From positions 1-51,218 of the forward strand of contig CALCHY010000143.1 in NCBI GenBank assembly GCA_937907415.1: a DNA stretch of 51,218 nt, written 5' to 3'. Both the position numbers and the translations under genes were made by a program. This stretch comes from an uncultured Trueperaceae bacterium. GTDB taxonomy: Bacteria; Deinococcota; Deinococci; Deinococcales; Trueperaceae. Below are positions 34,366-43,732 of this stretch, one piece after another. Numbering within the stretch: the first letter of the stretch is position 1; every line of letters begins with the position of its first letter. The notes under the pieces were generated by a model. The model saw only the letters and a program-made list of their open reading frames with translations, ran no database searches and was not told the origin of the DNA.

Positions 34366-35321
34366 TGGGTCACATCACCTATCTCCAAAGCCCGGGCGAG
34401 GCGGGCAACGCCCTCGCCGACGCCAACGCGCGGTAAATAGTTGGTCGCTGCGGCGAAGGCGCTACCGTCGATGAGCACTACCTTGCGAGTGTCGTCACCG
34501 GGAAGAACCTCAACGCCACTACCCCGAAGTTCGACAAGTCGACGAGCGGCCTCGTAGGGACTTACGGTGCTGCCAGCGACGTTGTAGACAGACGCAAGAG
34601 GTTCCTCGGCGCAGGCAGCAGCCAGTACGGAGGCCACGGCGTCATCGATGTAAATCCAGTCCTCATCTGCTACGGAAAAGGCATAGCGCCCAGAGCGGCC
34701 ATGGGCCACGTCCTTCGCAAACGCAAGCCACGATGTTTGTGCCCCGCCGTACCAACGCCCCGGTCCATAGACAAGCGGCAGGCGCAACCCCGTTACGGAT
34801 AGCCGTGTTTGCTCAACAACTCCGGCGGCATACCGCTCGGCGATCAACTTCGTTGCGCCGTAGACGCTGGTGGGCGCGGGCGCCGCGCGCTCGTCCACCC
34901 GCTCCTTCGGCGCATAAGTGGGAGGCGGTCCGTACACGGTGGTGCTGCTGCTCCACACGACTCGACCGACCCCCACACGCTCCGCCTCGTCGAGGAGTGA
35001 GGCGAAGCCTTCGACGTTCACGGCTACCGCCTTGCGAGGATCGCCCTCCGCGCTCGCCAGCAGCCCAGCATCGCCTGCGCCGTAGGCTGCAAAGTGCAGG
35101 ATCGTGTCGGGCCGAGTCGTCGCGAGCAGGTCGTGAAGTTGCCCGGAGACGGTCAGGTCCAAGGCGACGGTGCCCGGGCGGCCTCGTGCGATGTCTCGAT
35201 CGGCGCCGATCACGTCCGTTCCGGCGGACGCTAGGGTGTCGACGACTGCCCGGCCCACGAACCCGGCTGCACCTATTACCAGCACTCGTCCGATCGGTCG
35301 AGGGCCACCCAACGTCCTCAT
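34362..35321 (-). CDS. NAD-dependent epimerase/dehydratase (extended SDR)
   Basis: The 319-residue protein has the Rossmann glycine motif GAAGFVG (17-23), the acidic residue of NAD specificity (GADRDIA) and the catalytic Tyr-Lys in SVYGATKLIAERY, with the Ser in WSSSTTVYG. Extended SDRs act on nucleotide sugars or on uronic/aldonic acids, for example as uronate dehydrogenases. It overlaps both neighbours by 4 bp, so its product is probably made in step with the amidase and the creatininase-like enzyme. Confidence 0.9.
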   Translation of the reverse strand: MRTLGGPRPIGRVLVIGAAGFVGRAVVDTLASAGTDVIGADRDIARGRPGTVALDLTVSGQLHDLLATTRPDTILHFAAYGAGDAGLLASAEGDPRKAVAVNVEGFASLLDEAERVGVGRVVWSSSTTVYGPPPTYAPKERVDERAAPAPTSVYGATKLIAERYAAGVVEQTRLSVTGLRLPLVYGPGRWYGGAQTSWLAFAKDVAHGRSGRYAFSVADEDWIYIDDAVASVLAAACAEEPLASVYNVAGSTVSPYEAARRLVELRGSGVEVLPGDDTRKVVLIDGSAFAAATNYLPRVGVGEGVARLARALEIGDVTQ

Positions 35322-36082
35322 GCTGGCTCGGCGAGAAACGAGTCGACGAACTCGGTGGCGCGCTCAACGGCTGTGTCGATGATGCGGCGGCCGACCTCGG
35401 CGTCGGCATAGGTCGCATCGCCAAACGCACCGTTCCGCGTCTGGCGGTCGAAGGGGATAGGCGCGTAAAGGGCAAAGGGGTCGCTGTTGTCGGCGTGACG
35501 ACGCTCGTGGGGAATCATCTCTCCCGGGACGAGATCTTTGCGCCGCACGTACGTTTCGTCTAGGTAGAGCATGACGCTCGTCTCGACCTCACAGGCGTGG
35601 CCGAAGCGGGGTGTACGGCCGGCCTCTCGGACGACGTCGGCCGCCTGCTTGAAGTAGAACATTGACGCAGTCTCGATGCCGACCTCGTAACGGATCGCAC
35701 TTGCGGCGACGTTCAGAATCGCGGTGTTGCCGTTGTGGCCGTTCACGAACATCAGCATGCGGAAACCCTGACGCTTCGCCGCGCGTGCGATGTCACGGAG
35801 CAACGCCAACATCGCGTCGGGCCCGATGGAGAGCGTGCCCTGGAACCCCATGTGGTGCTCCGAGAGTCCGTAAGGAAGCGCTGGCAACACCAGAGCGCGG
35901 TCGCCGAGCCGGTGCGCGAGGAGACGCGAGATTTGCTCAGCGGCGCGGGTGTCTGTGCCGATCGCGAGGTTGGGACCGTGCTGCTCGGTGGCGCCCACCG
36001 GCAGAAGGGCTATCAAGGGCGGCTCTCGCCCCTGCAGGTCGGTTGTCGTGTGGGAGGCAAGGTCCGAAGCGGTAGAAATCAT
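35318..36082 (-). CDS. Creatininase-family amidohydrolase
   Basis: The 254-residue protein belongs to the creatininase/creatinine amidohydrolase family of metal-dependent C-N hydrolases that open lactam rings or act on cyclic amides. Metal ligands are visible in VGATEQHGPNLAIGTDT (Glu, His, Asp), FVNGHNGNT and HACEVETSVML. AAGGAGC precedes the ATG. It lies 32 bp after the second permease gene and overlaps the epimerase by 4 bp. The substrate cannot be read from sequence. Confidence 0.9.
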   Translation of the reverse strand: MISTASDLASHTTTDLQGREPPLIALLPVGATEQHGPNLAIGTDTRAAEQISRLLAHRLGDRALVLPALPYGLSEHHMGFQGTLSIGPDAMLALLRDIARAAKRQGFRMLMFVNGHNGNTAILNVAASAIRYEVGIETASMFYFKQAADVVREAGRTPRFGHACEVETSVMLYLDETYVRRKDLVPGEMIPHERRHADNSDPFALYAPIPFDRQTRNGAFGDATYADAEVGRRIIDTAVERATEFVDSFLAEPA

Positions 36083-36114
36083 GGGGGCTCCTTAGGGCAG
36101 GACGATTTCTGGTA

Positions 36115-37005
36115 CTAGGTCTTCGCGCTGGGGTCAAAGGCCTTTTGAAGGCCGCGGCCCAGTGTGGAGATGGCAACGGCGCTGAAGACGATCGCGATTC
36201 CGGGGAACACCGAGATCCAAGGAGCGTTGAACATGTAGTTCTTGCCCTGGTTTAGGATGGCTCCCCACTCCGGTGTTGGCGGTTGCACCCCGAGACCCAG
36301 GTACCCCAGCGCGGCAGCAATCTGGATGGCGGCGGGGACCAGGATGGTGAACTGGATCATGATTGGCGTGACAATATTGCGCGCCACATGCCGGAATACC
36401 GTCGAGCCGCTGCGGACGCCAAGTGCACGTGCGGCCTCAACGTAGGTCTTGTTTGCCTCGGCCATGGTCGCGCCACGGGCGACGCGATAGAACATCGGGA
36501 GATAGATGAGCGCCAGCGCCAGTACGCCGTTTCGGATGCCTGGCCCAAGAATCCCGGTGATGATTACGGCCGTGATCATGGATGGGAAGCTCAGAAGCAC
36601 GTCGACTCCACGGCTCAGCGCGACGTCGATGGCTCCTCGGTAGTAGCCCGCCAGCAGTCCCAAGATTGCGCCTAGCACGGCTGGTATGCCGAGCGCTAGG
36701 GCGACCATCCCTAGCGTGATGCGCGTCCCCCACAGCACGCGAGTGGCCACGTCCCGCCCCAACTCGTCCGTACCGAAGACGTGCTCGGCGCTAAGCGCTT
36801 GCAGCGACCGCGTCGTGTCGATTTCGTTCGGCCCGTAAGGAGTCCACACCCCAGGAGCAGCCAGAATAATGATCAAGAAGCCGGTCAGTAATGTTCCTAC
36901 CAGAAGATCACGGTTCTTGCGCAGCAGTCCTACAGTGGCTAGCGACCAGGGTCGGCGCCTCAGGCTGCTTCTACGGGAGGCCTGGGCCTCGGTGCGAACG
37001 ACCAT
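36115..37005 (-). CDS. ABC transporter permease, DppC type
   Basis: The 296-residue membrane protein is one of two permease subunits of a peptide/nickel/opine-type importer. It has an N-terminal membrane anchor (TLLTGFLIIILAAPGVW) and, after the conserved HVFGTDELGRDVATRVLWG, five more hydrophobic segments with the EAA loop YVEAARALGV. The internal Met was chosen as the start because GAAGGAGAGG lies just before it. It starts 16 bp after the DppB-type gene. No ATPase gene accompanies it. Confidence 0.92.
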   Translation of the reverse strand: MVVRTEAQASRRSSLRRRPWSLATVGLLRKNRDLLVGTLLTGFLIIILAAPGVWTPYGPNEIDTTRSLQALSAEHVFGTDELGRDVATRVLWGTRITLGMVALALGIPAVLGAILGLLAGYYRGAIDVALSRGVDVLLSFPSMITAVIITGILGPGIRNGVLALALIYLPMFYRVARGATMAEANKTYVEAARALGVRSGSTVFRHVARNIVTPIMIQFTILVPAAIQIAAALGYLGLGVQPPTPEWGAILNQGKNYMFNAPWISVFPGIAIVFSAVAISTLGRGLQKAFDPSAKT

Positions 37006-37021
37006 CAGTGCCTCTCCTTCA

Positions 37022-37972
37022 TCACGCATAGGTGATGCGGGGATCGAAGACCGCGTAGAGAAAGTCCACGGCAAGGGTCACAAGCAGTGTGACGGCGGCC
37101 ATGAGGAAGACTCCGCCCTGCACGACGGGGTAGTCGCGCGTCTGGAGAGCCCACAGGATGAGGCGCCCAATCCCGGGCAGGTTAAACACCGCCTCGATGG
37201 CAACGACGCCGCCGAGGATGCCGATAAAGATCACCCCCGTAAACGAGGTCAGGGGAACGAGGATGTTGCGGAAGGTGTGCTTGGCGTACACCGTAGTGCG
37301 GGAGGCGCCCTTAGCCGTCGCGGTTCGCACGAAGTCAAGACGAACGGCCTCCAGGACTAGGTCACGTACGAACTGACTAATCGCAGCCGCGTTGAACAGG
37401 CCAAGCGCCAGCATCGGCAGCACCATGATTTGGGCGTTTAGCTGGAGATTGTCAAGCGGGCCCGCGTACCGAAACGGTGGCCCCCAACCGAAGACATTGG
37501 AGGCGACAACGAGCATCATTGCTCCCACCCAGAAAGCGGGCAGGGAGAGGCCCAGAACGTTGAATGCCTGGATTCCGAGGTCCACGACCGTGTCGTGGAA
37601 GAGAGCAGCAGCGATACCGAGAAGGCTGCCGACGAGAAGCGCGAAGAGGAGCGACAGCACCGCGAGCTCCGCGCTAACGGCAAACGCCCGCAGCACAAGG
37701 TTCACAACCGGCGTTCCCTGGTTCCAGCTGTCACCCAACGAACCGCGCATTAACTCGCCCAGCCAATCCAGATACTGCATGTGCATGGGTCGGTTGAGTC
37801 CGAAGTAGGCCTCGAGGGTGGCGCGCGCATCGCTGGATCCGGCGCCAAGTTGCCCCAGCATCTGCTGGACGATGTTGCCGGGCACGGCGTGGACAAGCAG
37901 CACCACCAGGATGCTCACGATGAGCGCCGTGAGGAGCATAGATAGGAAACGTTGGGCTAGGAAGCTGGTCAT
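37022..37972 (-). CDS. ABC transporter permease, DppB type
   Basis: The 316-residue protein has six predicted membrane segments and the DppB signature: FLAQRFLSMLLTALIVSIL at the N-terminus, VHAVPGN, GLNRPMHMQYLDWL, and EAA loop FVRTATAKGASRTTVY. It pairs with the DppC-type subunit. The start was placed at MTSFLAQRF because this is where the family begins; no good ribosome-binding site is seen, and translation may be coupled to the substrate-binding protein gene ending 47 bp upstream. Confidence 0.9.
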   Translation of the reverse strand: MTSFLAQRFLSMLLTALIVSILVVLLVHAVPGNIVQQMLGQLGAGSSDARATLEAYFGLNRPMHMQYLDWLGELMRGSLGDSWNQGTPVVNLVLRAFAVSAELAVLSLLFALLVGSLLGIAAALFHDTVVDLGIQAFNVLGLSLPAFWVGAMMLVVASNVFGWGPPFRYAGPLDNLQLNAQIMVLPMLALGLFNAAAISQFVRDLVLEAVRLDFVRTATAKGASRTTVYAKHTFRNILVPLTSFTGVIFIGILGGVVAIEAVFNLPGIGRLILWALQTRDYPVVQGGVFLMAAVTLLVTLAVDFLYAVFDPRITYA

Positions 37973-38019
37973 GGGAAGGGGTAGGGGCCAGCTCTCGCCG
38001 GCCCCAGAGCAGCCTCGGC

Positions 38020-39630
38020 TTACTCGACCCAGGTCCGGATGAGTCCGAAGTACCATCCGGAAGGGTGCTGGACGTAGTTGTGCAGGCGATCCTGCGTGAC
38101 GGCCACGATTGAGGAGCTGAACAGCGGGATGGTGATGGCTTCCTCGGCCATCATCTTCTGCGCCTCGGCGTATAGCTCGTAGCGATCGTCGTACTCCGTT
38201 GCCTGCTTGGCCCGCGTGAATAGCTTCGTTGCCTCCTCGTTGTTCCAGTTGCGGAAGTCGTTGCCAACAGGGCGCATCTGGAAGTGTGCGTCAAAGAGCA
38301 GGCTGGGGTCGGGCACGGTGCCCCAGTCGTTCAGGGTAATGTCGACGAAAGCTCTAGCGCCCCAGTTGTTTATCCACACGCCGAGGTCCTGGCGCTGGAT
38401 CGTCGTTCTAATGCCGGCCTCGGCGAGTTGCGAGGCGAGCGCTTCCGCCGCTGGCGTCATCCAGTCGAATCCGATGATGGTCGTAATTTGGATATCTACA
38501 CCGTCTGGGTACCCCGCTTCGGCCAGCAGCTCGCGGGCGCGCTCGGGATCAGGCCCTCGCATCGGCAACTCATCGAGGGGCGCTCCCCAGCGCTCCTGCA
38601 TGCCCGCGGGCACCAGGCCGATGACCTGACCGTAGCCTTGCACCGCCGCCTGAAGAATCTCCCCCTTATCCACTGCCAACGAAATCGCCTGGCGGACAGC
38701 CTTCTCGGCGGTTACCCCGCCGCCGGCCTGCAGATCCAACGACTTCTGCACCCAGGAGGCCTGCTCCTGGTGGCTCAGGCCGTTGACGCCTGCCAGCTGG
38801 ACGATGTCCTGAGGGCGCGCGAGCTGCGCCAGATCGATTTGACCCGTTCGCAGGCCGTTCAGGAGCGTATTGCCGTCCGGCACACTAACGAAGGTAATCG
38901 CGTCAAGGTACGGCACCGTCGGCTGCCAATAGTTCGGGTTCCGGACAAGACGAATCGACTGGTTCGGAATGAACTGCTCCAGAATGAAGGGGCCAGTCCC
39001 CACGCTTTTCTGGTTCAGCCTTGCCTGAGCACCCTCGCCATCGAAGTACCCTTCCGGGAAGACGGCAGTGAGCTTATCGGCAACTCCAGCAAGAATCGCG
39101 CTGTTGCGGCTGGACAGGTGGAAGGCGACGGTATAGTCGTCGACCACCTCAATGGAGTCGACCGCGTTGAGGTAGACGGACCCGGCGCAGCCGCACCCCT
39201 CGCTGCGAATGTAGTCGTAGCTGTACTTCACATCCGCGGCCGTGAGCTCGTGGCCGTTATGGAAGGTCACGCCCTTTCGCAATTCGAAGGTCCAGGTCAG
39301 GCCGTCCTCCGAGGCGCTCCATCCTGTGGCCAGCATCGGACGGATGGTGCCGTCCCAGTCCGTGTAGGCGAGACCTTGGTACATCAGCACGGTCACCGCA
39401 GTGGTGGCGTCCGCTTGCTGATGGACGGGGTCAAGGGCCGGCGGCTCGTAGACGATGCCGACCACGACCTCGCCTCCCCGGCTGGCTTCGGGCGCGGCGG
39501 GACCGTAAATCTCGTCCAGCGGCTGGCTCTCCTGAGCGACAGCCGACGCAAGGGCGAACAGGACAACAAGGGTAGCTACCAGGGGCCGAATCCAGGCGGG
39601 ACGTTGGGGCGAAAGTACGCGTGCGATCAT
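38020..39630 (-). CDS. ABC transporter substrate-binding protein, family 5
   Basis: The 536-residue protein captures the substrate outside the membrane. A Sec signal peptide (IRPLVATLVVLFALASAVAQ) ends near residue 33, without lipobox Cys. SBP family 5 hallmarks follow: VVGIVYEPPALDP, FELRKGVTFHNG and LTAADVKYSYDYI. The family binds di- and oligopeptides but also opines, sugars and nickel. AAAGGAGC lies before the chosen ATG. It belongs to the GntR operon, 52 bp after the TPP-enzyme gene. Confidence 0.92.
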   Translation of the reverse strand: MIARVLSPQRPAWIRPLVATLVVLFALASAVAQESQPLDEIYGPAAPEASRGGEVVVGIVYEPPALDPVHQQADATTAVTVLMYQGLAYTDWDGTIRPMLATGWSASEDGLTWTFELRKGVTFHNGHELTAADVKYSYDYIRSEGCGCAGSVYLNAVDSIEVVDDYTVAFHLSSRNSAILAGVADKLTAVFPEGYFDGEGAQARLNQKSVGTGPFILEQFIPNQSIRLVRNPNYWQPTVPYLDAITFVSVPDGNTLLNGLRTGQIDLAQLARPQDIVQLAGVNGLSHQEQASWVQKSLDLQAGGGVTAEKAVRQAISLAVDKGEILQAAVQGYGQVIGLVPAGMQERWGAPLDELPMRGPDPERARELLAEAGYPDGVDIQITTIIGFDWMTPAAEALASQLAEAGIRTTIQRQDLGVWINNWGARAFVDITLNDWGTVPDPSLLFDAHFQMRPVGNDFRNWNNEEATKLFTRAKQATEYDDRYELYAEAQKMMAEEAITIPLFSSSIVAVTQDRLHNYVQHPSGWYFGLIRTWVE

Positions 39631-39682
39631 CAGATGCTCCTTTACGGAAACAGACGGACGGCGGCGGTGGGAGGCACGAGCC

Positions 39683-41350
39683 TCACTCACTCGTTTCCAG
39701 GACCGCTTCAGGTCGCCAAGCGGCCAACTTCTCCTTTCCTTCCAGGACTTCAATAAGGACGGGACGCCGGGCGGCGATTGCCGACGCGAACGCCTCGTCG
39801 AAACCAGCGTTGTTAGTAACCCGTTGGGCATGGATCCCGTGGGCGCGCGCGATATCAAGGAAGGAGGGGTTGTGCAAGTCGGTGGCGATGGTGCGCCCCG
39901 GGAAGTGCTTCTCCTGGTGCATGCGAATCGTGGCGTACATCTCGTTGACGAACACCAGAAACACGATCGGGAGTTGGAGCGCGCTAGCCACGGCCAGCTC
40001 GCTCATCGTCATGGCAAAGCCGCCGTCACCCGCGAGGGCTATGACGCTACGGTCCGGGGTGGCGAGGGAGATACCAATCGCGGCCGGCACCGCGTAGCCC
40101 ATCGCCCCGGAGATGGGGCCGAAGTGCGTACCGGGCTGCAGAAACGGAAAGTAGCGCGGTACCCACGCCGAGAAGTTGCCGGCGTCGGTCACGAGCGCTG
40201 TGTTCTCTGGCGCTTGGCGCCGAAGCGACGCCATGACCGCGCTCAAATTGACCGCGCCCGCGTCTTGCGGGAACGGGTGCTCGTAGATGCTCGATTGCTC
40301 GTAGACTGCGCGGCAGCGCTTCACCCAGGCTACGCGCTCGCTTTCGGCCTCGGGTCGCGCCAGTTGCGGCGAAGCCAGGAGTCCGACCAGGAAGTCACGT
40401 GCCGCAGTCACGAGGCCGGTTGAGGGATACGCCCAGTTGCCAAGGAGCGAGGCATCGCTCGCCACATGGACAATCTCGGCGCCAGCCAAGTCAAGACGGT
40501 AACCATGTGCCGTGATCTCGTCAAAGCGATCACCAACAACGAGCACTAGGTCCGCCTCGTAGAGGCCGGCCACGGCGCTTCGAGGGGTGCCGAGGGAGAC
40601 GTTGCCGCCGTAATGCTCGTGGTCGTTGGGAAAGGCGTCGAAACGCCGGAAAGCCGTATACACCGGTAGGGCCATCGCTTCAGCGAGCCGTACAGCATCC
40701 TCCGTGCAGCGCTCAGTGAGCACCTCGCGTCCCACGATCATCGCCGGTCGCCGGGCCACCGACAACTTTGCGGCAACCTCGTCGCGATCCCGGTCGCGCA
40801 AAGCGGGCGGCCGCACGTCGGTAACGAACGGGGGCGGTCCATCGGCGGCATCGAAGAGCACATCCTCCGGCAGCCCGACAATTACGGGTCCGGGCCGGCC
40901 CGTCGTGGCGACTCGAAACGCCTGGGATACAAGTTCGCCGACGCGGTCGGCCGTAGGGATCTCCAGCGCCCACTTTGCGATCCCTGAGAAGGCGTGTGGC
41001 AGGTCGAGCTCTTGGAATGCCTCGCGCCACTTGTGGCCCGTCGGCACTTGACCGACAAACATGACGAGCGGCGTCGCATCCTGCATCGCTGTGTGGACCG
41101 CGATGCTCGCGTTCGTTGAGCCGACGCCTCGCGTCACCATGCAGACTCCTGTGCGACCGCTTGCCTTTGCGTAGGCCTCCGCGGCGAAACCGGCCCCCTC
41201 CTCGTGGCGAGTTGCTACGACGGCAATTTCAGGGGCGTCGTAGAGTGCGTCAAGTAGTGGCAGGAAGCTCTCTCCCGGCACCGTGAAGACCGTGCTTACG
41301 TCGTGCAAGCGGAGTGCCTCAACGACGGCCTGGCCGCCCGAGCCGCTCAC
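39683..41350 (-). CDS. Thiamine-diphosphate-dependent enzyme (acetolactate synthase/benzoylformate decarboxylase superfamily)
   Basis: The 555-residue enzyme has the three domains of the POX/AHAS family. The cofactor-activating Glu50 lies in ATRHEEGAGFAAEAYA, and the Mg/TPP motif AGDGGFAMTMSEL ends in VFVNEMYATI. It would decarboxylate a 2-oxo acid or carboligate the product. True acetolactate synthases come with a small regulatory subunit, which is missing here, so a catabolic decarboxylase is more likely. Its GTG start overlaps the stop of the RidA gene by 4 bp. Confidence 0.88.
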   Translation of the reverse strand: MSGSGGQAVVEALRLHDVSTVFTVPGESFLPLLDALYDAPEIAVVATRHEEGAGFAAEAYAKASGRTGVCMVTRGVGSTNASIAVHTAMQDATPLVMFVGQVPTGHKWREAFQELDLPHAFSGIAKWALEIPTADRVGELVSQAFRVATTGRPGPVIVGLPEDVLFDAADGPPPFVTDVRPPALRDRDRDEVAAKLSVARRPAMIVGREVLTERCTEDAVRLAEAMALPVYTAFRRFDAFPNDHEHYGGNVSLGTPRSAVAGLYEADLVLVVGDRFDEITAHGYRLDLAGAEIVHVASDASLLGNWAYPSTGLVTAARDFLVGLLASPQLARPEAESERVAWVKRCRAVYEQSSIYEHPFPQDAGAVNLSAVMASLRRQAPENTALVTDAGNFSAWVPRYFPFLQPGTHFGPISGAMGYAVPAAIGISLATPDRSVIALAGDGGFAMTMSELAVASALQLPIVFLVFVNEMYATIRMHQEKHFPGRTIATDLHNPSFLDIARAHGIHAQRVTNNAGFDEAFASAIAARRPVLIEVLEGKEKLAAWRPEAVLETSE

Positions 41351-41832
41351 GAGCGGGTCCCCGAGCGCAGCCGCAAGAGGAACGAGATCTCCACGGGCGA
41401 GCGTCGCGGGAGACTAGCGACGCCCACCGCGGCGCGAGCGTGACGTCCCGCCTCGCCGAAGATCTCGGAGAGGAACATTGAGGCGGCGTCGATGACCTTC
41501 GGATGGGCGTCGAATTCCGGGGTCGTGGCAACGTAGCCGGTGACCTGTACAACTTTCTCGATGCGATCGATCGTGCCCTCGCCAAGTTCCGACTCAAGTA
41601 CAGCGAGTCCGTTGACGACGCAGAGGCGCGCGCACTCACGGGCATCGTCGATTGACACCTCGTCGGGTACTCGCCCCACATGCAGCAGACGGTGGTCGCT
41701 TCCGGTTTTTGGGAGCTGCCCGCTCACGTGGGCGTGGCCTCCGCTCTCGACAACAGCGGCGTAGTGAAAGGCTGGCTGAATGGGCTCAGGGAGGGTTACG
41801 CCGAGCGCGGCGAGACGGCGACTGGGGGTCAT
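41347..41832 (-). CDS. RidA/YjgF-family protein
   Basis: The 161-residue protein belongs to the RidA family, which hydrolyses reactive enamine/imine intermediates released by PLP and other enzymes. The family signature HARAAVGVASLPRRSPVEI at the C-terminal third contains the Arg that binds the carboxylate. In this operon it may remove a 2-iminoacid by-product, hinting at a nitrogen-containing substrate. It overlaps both neighbouring genes by 4 bp. Confidence 0.88.
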   Translation of the reverse strand: MTPSRRLAALGVTLPEPIQPAFHYAAVVESGGHAHVSGQLPKTGSDHRLLHVGRVPDEVSIDDARECARLCVVNGLAVLESELGEGTIDRIEKVVQVTGYVATTPEFDAHPKVIDAASMFLSEIFGEAGRHARAAVGVASLPRRSPVEISFLLRLRSGTRS

Positions 41833-43019
41833 GGAATCACCTCGGGAATCTCGGTGCCGGGGAGGACGAGTTCGGTCAGCGCCTCGCGGTTGAGCCGGAT
41901 GCCGAGTCCCGGCCGGTCGGGAATCGACACCCAGCCCTCAGCGTCAACGGCTGGAGTGCCGTGCACCAGTTCGTCGCGCAGGGGGTTCTGCCCTTGGTCG
42001 TACTCGAGCAGGACAGGAACCTCCCGGTCCTTCTCGGCGGGATATGGCGTGACGGTGGCGAGGACCTGTAGGGTCGACGCCAGCGACACGGCGCCCGACC
42101 AGCAATGGGGTGAGTAGCGTACGCTGTTGGCCTCGGCGAGGTCCCGCACCGCGACCATCTCCGTCACGCCGCCGATCTTATTCACGTCGGGCTGAATCAC
42201 GTCGACCAGGCGATCCTGCACGAACGGACGCAGGGCGTGGCGGGAGTAGCCCGCCTCGCCCGCGGCGAGGGGACGGGAGGTGAGCCCACGCAGGCGGGCG
42301 TAGCCAGCGACATCTTCGGGACTCAATGGCTCTTCGATCCAATGGACGTCGAACGACTCGAGCGCACCGATGCTCCGTAGGGCCGTGTCGACCGTGTAGG
42401 CGCCGTTCACGTCCACCATGACGTACGCGTCGTCGCCCATCACCTCACGCGCAATGGCCACGCGTTCGGCATCGCTGTCCGGCCCTAGACCAATCTTGAT
42501 CTTTACTGCACGAAACCCGGCGCTGTGGGCACGCTCAATCGCGGCGGTGAACTCGTCGATCCGATTCTGCTCCGTAATGTAGCCCGCGCTCGCGTAGGCG
42601 AGGACCCGCTCGCGTGCACGGCCGCCAATCAAGTCAGATACGGGCCTACCTGCTGCCTGACCTATAACGTCCCACGCGGCAGTATCAATGCCACCCAAGG
42701 CGCCGAACTGTAGACCCTGCGCCCCCATGTGGTAGCTAGCAGCCCAAAGGCGACGTGCGATCGGACGCGTGCGGTACACCGACTCGCCCACGAAGGCGGT
42801 AGCGAACTGCTCGATCAGGGCCGCGGTCACCCGCCCAGGACCCCACGCCTCGCCTAAACCAAGTGTGCCGTCACTCGCCTCGAGCAGCACCAACGTCGTC
42901 TGCCGCGCACTCGTCAGCCCTCGCGCCATCCCGTAGGGCACTTCCAAGCGGTGTTCGAGCGGGAGCGCGTGGATGGCGCGCACTCGAACGTCGGTCCGCA
43001 CCGCGTCAGCGAACGGCAT
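41829..43019 (-). CDS. Enolase-superfamily enzyme, mandelate racemase-like
   Basis: The 396-residue enzyme abstracts the alpha-proton of a carboxylate using Mg2+. The catalytic AVKIKIG (KxK), metal ligands in MVDVNGAY, WIEEPL and AAGEAGYSR, and an Asp-His pair in QPDVNKIGG and YSPHCWSGAV place it in the mandelate-racemase subgroup. Members dehydrate acid sugars or racemise hydroxy acids and N-acyl amino acids. The Met at 43019 was chosen: GGAG lies 8 nt upstream, and the gene overlaps the GntR stop by 14 bp. A longer start at 43052 is possible. Confidence 0.92.
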   Translation of the reverse strand: MPFADAVRTDVRVRAIHALPLEHRLEVPYGMARGLTSARQTTLVLLEASDGTLGLGEAWGPGRVTAALIEQFATAFVGESVYRTRPIARRLWAASYHMGAQGLQFGALGGIDTAAWDVIGQAAGRPVSDLIGGRARERVLAYASAGYITEQNRIDEFTAAIERAHSAGFRAVKIKIGLGPDSDAERVAIAREVMGDDAYVMVDVNGAYTVDTALRSIGALESFDVHWIEEPLSPEDVAGYARLRGLTSRPLAAGEAGYSRHALRPFVQDRLVDVIQPDVNKIGGVTEMVAVRDLAEANSVRYSPHCWSGAVSLASTLQVLATVTPYPAEKDREVPVLLEYDQGQNPLRDELVHGTPAVDAEGWVSIPDRPGLGIRLNREALTELVLPGTEIPEVIP

Positions 43020-43713
43020 GGAGCGTCTCCGGCCAACGCCGCTGGAGAACATCGAGCGTGCGTGTCAGATGCCGACGGACCGCATTTGCAGCGCCTTCTC
43101 CGTCTCCTGCATCGAGGGCATCGACGATGGTGCGGTGCTCGTCATGCTGCTCTTCAATGCGAGTGATCGCGTTCAGTCCGAAGAGGACGGGCGCGATGAG
43201 TGTATGAGAGTGAAGATTACGGTATATCGACATGAGTCGTCCATTTCCAGTTCCCCCGACTAGCAGCCGGTGGAACTCCGCGTCATAGGCGGAGTACGTC
43301 CAATACGCCTCAAAGTTCTCGTACAAGTGTGGCCCGGCGAGCGCCTCCATTCGACTAGTCGAGGCACGCATCGCCTCAAGCGTGTCTCGCTCGATCGGCA
43401 CTCCCGCCGCGCTTACCTCGATTAACAGGCGGATGTCGTAGATCTCGATGATGTCGCGCAGCGTGATCTCCGCAACGGTCGTGCCGCTTCGAGGACGGCT
43501 CTCAACCAGGCCTTCTCGCGCCATGCGCTGAAACGCTTCGCGCACCGGAGTGACGCTGACACCAAACGTCTCCGCAACGGCCTGAATTGAGATCCGCTCG
43601 CCTGGCACATACGTCCGCGTCACGATGCGATGCATCAACGCGCGATAAATCTGCGTCGCGAGATCCTCCTTAACAATCGAGTTCCCCAGGGGATTCGCTA
43701 AATCCAGCTCCAC
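43006..43713 (-). CDS. GntR-family regulator with FCD domain
   Basis: The 235-residue protein has a winged helix (QIYRALMHRIVTRTYVPGER and VSVTPVREAFQRM..EGLV, about 20-80) and an all-helical FCD effector domain (about 90-225) with metal/ligand residues such as AYDAEFHRLL and HDEHRTIVDAL. FCD regulators usually repress catabolic operons until a carboxylate intermediate binds. It is the first gene of the operon it would control; it starts at GTG with AGAGGAG upstream. A 12-bp palindrome lies between its promoter and start. Confidence 0.93.
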   Translation of the reverse strand: MELDLANPLGNSIVKEDLATQIYRALMHRIVTRTYVPGERISIQAVAETFGVSVTPVREAFQRMAREGLVESRPRSGTTVAEITLRDIIEIYDIRLLIEVSAAGVPIERDTLEAMRASTSRMEALAGPHLYENFEAYWTYSAYDAEFHRLLVGGTGNGRLMSIYRNLHSHTLIAPVLFGLNAITRIEEQHDEHRTIVDALDAGDGEGAANAVRRHLTRTLDVLQRRWPETLHAVR

Positions 43714-43732
43714 GTCAGCTCCTCTCGTCGAG

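Noticed and set aside
38284..39756. 490-codon plus-strand frame across the substrate-binding protein gene
   Set aside because: Long only because the opposite strand is GC-rich coding sequence; the minus-strand gene has signal peptide, family motifs and Shine-Dalgarno.
39683..41350. Biosynthetic acetolactate synthase (ilvB) assignment
   Set aside because: No small subunit or other branched-chain biosynthesis genes are present, and the operon is catabolic in character.
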